Below, piece by piece: positions 59,180 through 64,000 of a stretch of 64,000 bases of DNA. The DNA is from Acidobacteriota bacterium (GTDB taxonomy: Bacteria > Acidobacteriota > Vicinamibacteria > Vicinamibacterales > UBA2999). The stretch is taken from positions 186,001-250,000 of the forward strand of contig JAUYQQ010000003.1 of the NCBI GenBank assembly GCA_030697165.1. Direction: 5' to 3'. The notes below the pieces were generated by a model, which worked only from the letters and a program-made list of their open reading frames with translations, was not told the origin of the DNA and ran no database searches. Position 1 is the stretch's first letter. Each line of letters opens with the position of its first letter. The position numbers and the translations under genes were made by a program.

Positions 59180-61282
59180 CTACTTGGGGGATATCGGGAC
59201 ACACTTGCCGCCGCCCTTGGTTTGCGAGCGGACTTCGTCATTACCGTCGAGTTGGACTTTATCGGACGCCCTGAAGAAGGTCAACGTCTTGCCGCTCATC
59301 TCCTGGCACTCGGCGTCGATCATCGTGACCGGCGCCCCGGTGACCACGTATTTCTCTTCGGCCGGCTCGTACGACAGCCGCGCGCCGGTGACCGTGCGCT
59401 TGTCGACAATGGCGGTCACCTTCTCGGTGGCGTCGAGGCGTCCCACGCTGTTCTCGCCGGCCGCGAGGACGATCTCGATCTTCTCGGCGCGCAGGTTCCC
59501 GCTCTCGCCATCGAGGGTCGCCGCAGTCTGGTAAACCGCGCGCCGCGCCTGGTCGGTATAGGTGAAGGATCCGCCTCGACCGATCGTCGTCGGCGTCGGT
59601 GCGCCGGCCTCGGCGTCCTTGCGGACGATGGCCAGGGTGGTGATCACCTTGCCGACCGCCGTGAGGTCGCCCTTGCTCTCGTCGATGGTCAGAGCGTCGG
59701 CGTTGATCTGAGTCTGGCCCTGCAGCAGCCGCGCCTGTCCCTTGTACTCGCCGCGGCGCAGCGCCTCGTCGTAGGTCAGCGACTCGGCGATGATGTGCAC
59801 CGGCTCCTTGTCACCGAGCAGTCCTGGCCGCTTCGCCGCAGTCGCGCCGCCGACGGGCTTGCCTGGGGATAGCAGGACGCTTCTCACCTTGCCGGCCGCC
59901 ACCATCTTGCGTGGATTGAGCGTCACGTTGATGGTTTCCGCGTCGATGGTCAGCGCGTCGGTCTTGATCTGCGGGTCGGCGTTGCCCTGCTTGCCGCTGA
60001 GCGCCAGCGTCCCGGCCTGGATCCGGTAGCGGGCCTGGTTGCTGGTGGCCGTGAGCGGGCCATCGGTGAAATGGAAGGCTCCGGTAAACGTGGCGTCCTG
60101 CAACGAGCCGGCCGCCGGGTCCAGTTGCGCATCCAGGTTCTGCGCGCGCGCGACCCGTGCGCCCTGCGTCTTCGAGGCGGCCTCGGTGTAGTTCACGCCT
60201 TCGCCGAACTTCATCACCGACAGGCCCTGCGCGCCGCCGGTTGCTGTCAGCACGTTGGCGAGAATGGTGCGCGCCGCCGTGTCACGCGTGGCGGGCAGCG
60301 TGACGTTGACGTTCTGTCGCGATGACAGCTGCTTGACGCTGCCGTCCGGCGCGAGGGCGACGTCGAGGAACTCGCCACTCAGTCGCTGCCCGGCCGCGCC
60401 ACCGTTGCCGGCCAGCTGGATCTGGCTCTGCCCCGCCAGCGTCGCCTGCTGCAGCGTCCGCCCGTCGTCGCCGTAGTCCAGGTTCATGTCGCGCGCCGAC
60501 ATCGACTGCAGTGCGCCCATGCCTGGACCGCCGCTGACTTGTGAATTGCCGCGCAACTCGATCAGGTCCGGCTCGTCGCGATCGGCAAACAGGTGGACCA
60601 TGGCCTCGGTGGCCTCGATGATCTGGCCGCCGCGATCCATGCGCATGTTCCGCTCGAAGCGCATGTAGCGATCGGTGCGGGCAAACCCGAAGGCGCCGGC
60701 GGTGACATCCATCGGCCCGCTGTCGCTGCTGGGCGCGACATGAATGACCGCCTGGTCGAGCAGCCACAGCGTATTGCGCTGTTCGTCGAACGTGAACCCG
60801 ATGCCCGTGCCGGACATGCGGCCGCGGGTGAAGCGCACCGGCCCGGGCGCCTTCACGATCTTCTCGGTATCGGAGTACGTGGCGGCTTCGGCAAACGCGG
60901 TCAGGCCGTCGGTGGTCTCGAGCTTGACGTCGCCCTTGAGGTCGTAGCTGGCCTGGTCCTTGCCGACGCGCGCTTCCTGGCCGGTGATGGTGTAACTGCG
61001 GCCGGCGCGGTTGTCGACCGTCACCTTCACGCTAACCAGCTTGGTCTCGCCCGTGTCGTAGGTGACCTGGCTCTCGAATTCGATGCGGGCGTCCTGGCGC
61101 GAGCCCTTGAGCTGGATCACGTCCCCGCCGCGCGTCTCGATGGTCGCCTTCGGATCGAGCCGCTCGATCTGCGGCGGTGCGACCCGGGCCTGGCGCGGCC
61201 GCAGGGTGTAACCGACCACGCCAATCACGCCGATGGCGACGACCGCCAGGACGAGTTGCGCGCGTTTCTGCCAGGAAGCCAC
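59180..61282 (-). CDS. Long LptC/LptA-type LPS transport protein
   Basis: A 700-residue protein with an N-terminal membrane helix (about 8-26) like LptC, a first beta-jellyroll (YTITGQEARVGKDQASYDLKGDVKLETTDGLTAFAEAATYSDTE), and then several further OstA-like segments (for example SARDMNLDYGDDGRTLQQA, HIIAESLTYDEALRRGEYKGQARLLQGQTQINADALTIDE, LRAEKIEIVLAAGEN...VDKRTVTGARLSYEPAEEKYVVTG). It combines the LptC anchor with LptA-like bridge repeats in one chain. LptC and LptA are normally about 190 residues each. It is upstream of lptB. Confidence 0.85.
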   Translation of the reverse strand: MASWQKRAQLVLAVVAIGVIGVVGYTLRPRQARVAPPQIERLDPKATIETRGGDVIQLKGSRQDARIEFESQVTYDTGETKLVSVKVTVDNRAGRSYTITGQEARVGKDQASYDLKGDVKLETTDGLTAFAEAATYSDTEKIVKAPGPVRFTRGRMSGTGIGFTFDEQRNTLWLLDQAVIHVAPSSDSGPMDVTAGAFGFARTDRYMRFERNMRMDRGGQIIEATEAMVHLFADRDEPDLIELRGNSQVSGGPGMGALQSMSARDMNLDYGDDGRTLQQATLAGQSQIQLAGNGGAAGQRLSGEFLDVALAPDGSVKQLSSRQNVNVTLPATRDTAARTILANVLTATGGAQGLSVMKFGEGVNYTEAASKTQGARVARAQNLDAQLDPAAGSLQDATFTGAFHFTDGPLTATSNQARYRIQAGTLALSGKQGNADPQIKTDALTIDAETINVTLNPRKMVAAGKVRSVLLSPGKPVGGATAAKRPGLLGDKEPVHIIAESLTYDEALRRGEYKGQARLLQGQTQINADALTIDESKGDLTAVGKVITTLAIVRKDAEAGAPTPTTIGRGGSFTYTDQARRAVYQTAATLDGESGNLRAEKIEIVLAAGENSVGRLDATEKVTAIVDKRTVTGARLSYEPAEEKYVVTGAPVTMIDAECQEMSGKTLTFFRASDKVQLDGNDEVRSQTKGGGKCVPISPK

Positions 61283-61339
61283 GCCTCCGATTGTACCAGC
61301 CGCAGATCCAAGAAACAGCCGCCGATTGCTTTGGATCCC

Positions 61340-61454
61340 ACGTTCTTACCTGGCGGTGTTCGCGATCCTGTCGACGGCATCAGTTGCGGCCTCGTACCTC
61401 CCGGCCTGGCGCGTGGCCCGCATCAATGTCGTGGAGGCGCTTCGGCAGGAGTGA
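61340..61454 (+). pseudogene. C-terminal relic of a FtsX/MacB-type ABC permease
   Basis: The plus-strand frame ending at the TGA 61452-61454 reads RSYLAVFAILSTASVAASYLP followed by AWRVARINVVEALRQE. This is the last membrane helix and C-terminus typical of ADOP/MacB-like permeases. The body of the gene is missing; upstream is the divergent LptC/LptA start. It is a remnant of about 38 codons. Its stop codon overlaps the following repeat. Confidence 0.72.
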
Positions 61455-61529
61455 TCGGTGTCTGATCGGTGTCTGATCGGTGTCTAGTCGGTGTCTAGTC
61501 GGTGTTAATCGGTGTTTAATCTGTGGCTG
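61451..61529 (-). repeat. ATCGGTGT(C/T)-type array at the recJ stop codon
   Basis: Six to seven 11-bp units (TGATCGGTGTC, TAGTCGGTGTC, then TAATCGGTGTT). The inverse complement of 61509-61525 is identical to 15584-15600. The recJ stop codon (61518-61516) is the TAA within the shared 17-mer. Confidence 0.85.
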
Positions 61530-63252
61530 TTTTGGAATCCGCGGCCCGGAAGTCCTCTAACCTGAGTTCCACGTACTTCTCACCGCGGAACTCGTTCTCT
61601 TCGACGGTATAGGCGATCTCGACGCCGTCCTTCTGGGCCGTGAGCTTCGGCTCGCGCTCGGCGGCGTTCCACTGGATGGCGCGCAGCACGCGGCCCTCCT
61701 GCTTCACGCTCATTTTCAGGTGGCGCTCCTTCAGGATCCGCGGCCCGTCGACGACGGCGACCGGTCCGGTGTGAAAGCGGGGCTTGGGATTGCTGGGGCC
61801 AAAGGGCGCGAGGGCAGCGAACTCGCTCATCACGCGGTCGTTCAGCTCGTTCAGCTTGAGCGGGCCGTCGAGCCACAGGCGCGGCCGCAGGTCGTCCGGA
61901 CCCAGGCAGTTGCTGGCAAACGCGTTCACCGCCTGGCGGAACTCCTTGAGGCGGGACGCCTCGAACTGCAACCCCGCGGCCTGCTTGTGACCACCGAAGC
62001 GAGTCAGCAGTCCGGCGCACGATTCAAGCGCCCCCAGCATGTCGAAGCCCGGAATGCTGCGGCACGATCCATGAGCGATGCCGTCTTCAATCGACAGCAC
62101 GATCGCGGGACGATAGAACGCATCGACCAGCTTCGACGCGACAATGCCGATCACGCCGCGGTGCCAGCCCTCCCCCGCCACCACCAGCACGCTCTGCGCG
62201 CCGACATCGGGATCCGACTCGACAATCGTCTTGGCCTTGGCCAGGATGTCCTGGTCCTCGGTGCGGCGGCGCGTGTTCTCGGCCTCGAGCTGGGCCGCCA
62301 GCGCCTTCGCCTCTTCCCCCATCGCATCGTCCGACGCCAGGAGCAGCCGCGTGGCGATGTCGGGGGTGCTCATGCGGCCGGCGGCGTTGATGCGCGGCGC
62401 CACCATGAAGCCAATATGGTACGCGTCGATGGTCTTGCCGGTCAGGCCCGCGGCCTCGAGCAGCGCGCGCAGGCCCACCTTGTGCGGGCCCTTCGTCAAC
62501 ATCTGCAAACCCAGTTTGGCGATGATTCGGTTCTCGCCCACGAGCGGGACGACGTCGGCAAGCGTGCCGATGGCGGCGATCTTCACGAACGCCGGCAGCC
62601 ACGCCGACTTGCCGGTGCGGTGGCAGAGCGCCTGTACCAGCTTGAGGGCGACGCCGACGCCGGCCAGGTTCTTGTCGGGGTAAGTGCAATCGTGGCGCTT
62701 CGGGTTGACGACGGCGAAGCAGTCGGGCAGGTCGGTGTCCGGCTCATGGTGGTCGGTGATGATCAGGTCCACGCCGAGGGCACGGGCGCGCCGGGCGGCC
62801 TCGGCGCCGCGGATGCCGCAGTCCACCGACACGATTAGCTTCACGCCTTCGGCGTGCAGGCGATCGATCGTGTTGGGCTGCAGGCCGTAGCCGTCGGTCA
62901 GCCGTTCGGGAATGAAGTGGCCAACGTCGGCGCCCAGCAACTCGAGGGCGCGGCGCAGAATGACGGTCGAGGTGATGCCATCGACGTCGTAGTCGCCGTG
63001 GACGGCGATGCGCTCCTTCGCGGCAATGGCGGCGAGCAGCCGGTCGGCCGCCTTGCCGACATCCGTCAGGCGGAACGGGTCGAGGAGTTGATCGAGGGAC
63101 GGCTTCAGAAAGCGCGACGCCTCGTCCGGATCGGTGAGGCCGCGGATGGCCAGGAGGCGCGCCGTGATGGGCGACAAGCCGAGCGTGCGCGCCAGTTCGG
63201 CGGCCTGCGCCTCGTCGTGAGGACGCGTGTTCCAGATTGGAGGGACCGCCAC
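61516..63252 (-). CDS. recJ: Single-stranded-DNA-specific exonuclease RecJ
   Basis: A 578-residue DHH-family 5'-3' exonuclease: VHGDYDVDGITSTVIL, LIVSVDCGIRG, LIITDHHEPDTDLPD, the DHHA1 region GIVASKLVDAFYRPAIVLS...GSCRSIPGFDMLGALESC...RFGGHKQAAGLQ, and a C-terminal OB-like domain. The GTG at 63252 follows the accA stop by one base; the longer frame to 63330 is antisense-like and rejected. Its final residues (KTATD-stop) come from the repeat. Confidence 0.94.
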   Translation of the reverse strand: MAVPPIWNTRPHDEAQAAELARTLGLSPITARLLAIRGLTDPDEASRFLKPSLDQLLDPFRLTDVGKAADRLLAAIAAKERIAVHGDYDVDGITSTVILRRALELLGADVGHFIPERLTDGYGLQPNTIDRLHAEGVKLIVSVDCGIRGAEAARRARALGVDLIITDHHEPDTDLPDCFAVVNPKRHDCTYPDKNLAGVGVALKLVQALCHRTGKSAWLPAFVKIAAIGTLADVVPLVGENRIIAKLGLQMLTKGPHKVGLRALLEAAGLTGKTIDAYHIGFMVAPRINAAGRMSTPDIATRLLLASDDAMGEEAKALAAQLEAENTRRRTEDQDILAKAKTIVESDPDVGAQSVLVVAGEGWHRGVIGIVASKLVDAFYRPAIVLSIEDGIAHGSCRSIPGFDMLGALESCAGLLTRFGGHKQAAGLQFEASRLKEFRQAVNAFASNCLGPDDLRPRLWLDGPLKLNELNDRVMSEFAALAPFGPSNPKPRFHTGPVAVVDGPRILKERHLKMSVKQEGRVLRAIQWNAAEREPKLTAQKDGVEIAYTVEENEFRGEKYVELRLEDFRAADSKTATD

Positions 63253-63253
63253 G

Positions 63254-64000
63254 TTACGCGTCGATGATCCCGACGGATCCCATCTTGCGGAACTTCGCGT
63301 AGCGCTGGTCGAGACGTTCCTGGACGCCAAGCGCCGAGACCTCGGCCAGCGACCGCTGCAAGGCCACGTCGAGCAGCGCCGCCGCCTGCTGCGGGTCGGT
63401 GTGCGCGCCGCCGACGGGCTCGAGCACGATCTCGTCGATAATCTCCAGCTGCAACAGGTCCGGCGCGGTGATCTTGAGCGCCTCGGCCGCCTCGACCTTC
63501 TTGGCCGAGTCGCGCCACAAGATCGCGGCGCAGCCTTCGGGCGGGATCACGCTGTAGATCGCGAACTCGTGCATCAGGATGCGATCGCCGACGGCAATGC
63601 CGAGCGCGCCGCCGCTGCCGCCCTCGCCGTGCACGATCACGATCACCGGGACCTCGAGCATCGCCATCTCACGCAGGTTGAGGGCAATGGCCTCGGCCAC
63701 GCCTCGTTCCTCGGACTCGATGCCGGGATAGGCGGCGGGGGTGTCGACGAAGCAGACGATCGGCCGGCCGAACTTCTGCGCCAGTTCCATGGTGCGCAGC
63801 GCCTTGCGGTAGCCGTCGGGCCGGGCGTAGCCGAAGTTGCGGTAGATCTTCTGCTTGGTGTCGCTGCCCTTCTGGTGGCCGACCACCATCACGGGCGCGC
63901 CCTTGTAGAACGCCGTTCCGGTGACAATGGCATGGTCGTCGGCGAACCGGCGATCGCCGTGCAGCTCGACGAAGTCGGTGAACAGGCGCTCGACGTAGTC
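63254..64000 (-). CDS. accA: Acetyl-CoA carboxylase carboxyltransferase alpha subunit, 5'-truncated by the window
   Basis: About 248 residues of AccA are visible; the frame is open to base 64000. The visible start is [22 protein letters not shown], then [70 protein letters not shown] and [16 protein letters not shown]. It transfers the carboxyl group from biotin to acetyl-CoA for fatty-acid synthesis, together with AccD. It is one base upstream of recJ and probably cotranscribed. Confidence 0.95.
   Translation of the reverse strand, partial: DYVERLFTDFVELHGDRRFADDHAIVTGTAFYKGAPVMVVGHQKGSDTKQKIYRNFGYARPDGYRKALRTMELAQKFGRPIVCFVDTPAAYPGIESEERGVAEAIALNLREMAMLEVPVIVIVHGEGGSGGALGIAVGDRILMHEFAIYSVIPPEGCAAILWRDSAKKVEAAEALKITAPDLLQLEIIDEIVLEPVGGAHTDPQQAAALLDVALQRSLAEVSALGVQERLDQRYAKFRKMGSVGIIDA

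Overview
The window is about 64 kb of GC-rich Gram-negative chromosome. It has complete Lpt and Tol-Pal systems, a Ser/Thr kinase fused to a TolB-like propeller, a pilus-like secretion cluster and a small bacterial microcompartment locus. This combination, and the style of several proteins (Lpt fusions, the EI active-site region, the nucleotidyltransferase partner), suggests Acidobacteriota, perhaps Vicinamibacteria. That is inferred from protein style, not from a marker gene. I see no rRNA, tRNA, CRISPR array, insertion sequence or prophage. No gene-free stretch exceeds 300 bp; the longest are 42794-43038 and 61283-61515.

Layout. 1-5.6 kb is accessory: a truncated hydrolase-like gene, a nucleotidyltransferase toxin-like pair, a receptor-type Ser/Thr kinase, an inverted kinase fragment, and a YefM/VapC toxin-antitoxin pair with a well-formed promoter-operator. 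5.6-15.6 kb holds comM, a 900-residue coiled-coil protein, mltD, an acylating aldehyde dehydrogenase beside one BMC shell gene, a lipoprotein and a lytic transglycosylase. 15.7-27 kb is a type IV pilus/type II secretion hybrid (F-E-M-N-O-P-secretin-pseudopilins) whose secretin carries TPR and cohesin-like modules. 27-33.6 kb looks like a peptidoglycan amino-sugar recycling cluster (serine hydrolase, sodium symporter, GHL10 glycosidase, sugar kinase, NagB, MurQ). 33.6-41.1 kb has xerD, a PHP protein, a fused LptF-LptG and a GH57 enzyme. 41.2-46.7 kb has parB, parA, a bifunctional nuclease, miaB and recN. 46.8-52.2 kb is tolQ-tolR-tolA-tolB-pal-cpoB and ssb. 52.3-61.3 kb is one tightly overlapping minus-strand operon: LptC/LptA, LptB, RpoN, HprK, RapZ, EIIA-Man, HPr, EI and a cupin. 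61.5-64 kb has recJ and the 3' part of accA.

Most operons are compact, with 4-bp ATGA or GTGA overlaps. The most unusual genome-scale signal is repetitive. Several unrelated short repeat families sit exactly at, or supply, gene stop codons (a 9-bp GGTGCCTAR array, a TCCGGC-loop-GCCGGA palindrome, CACAGATTAAACACCGA, TTGAAAG, GGGAGTC and others). Some are translated in frame: in comM, in the linkers of the microcompartment aldehyde dehydrogenase, in ptsI, and in the tails of recN and hprK. Several genes also have a -10 box only 6-7 nt before the start codon, which suggests leaderless mRNAs.
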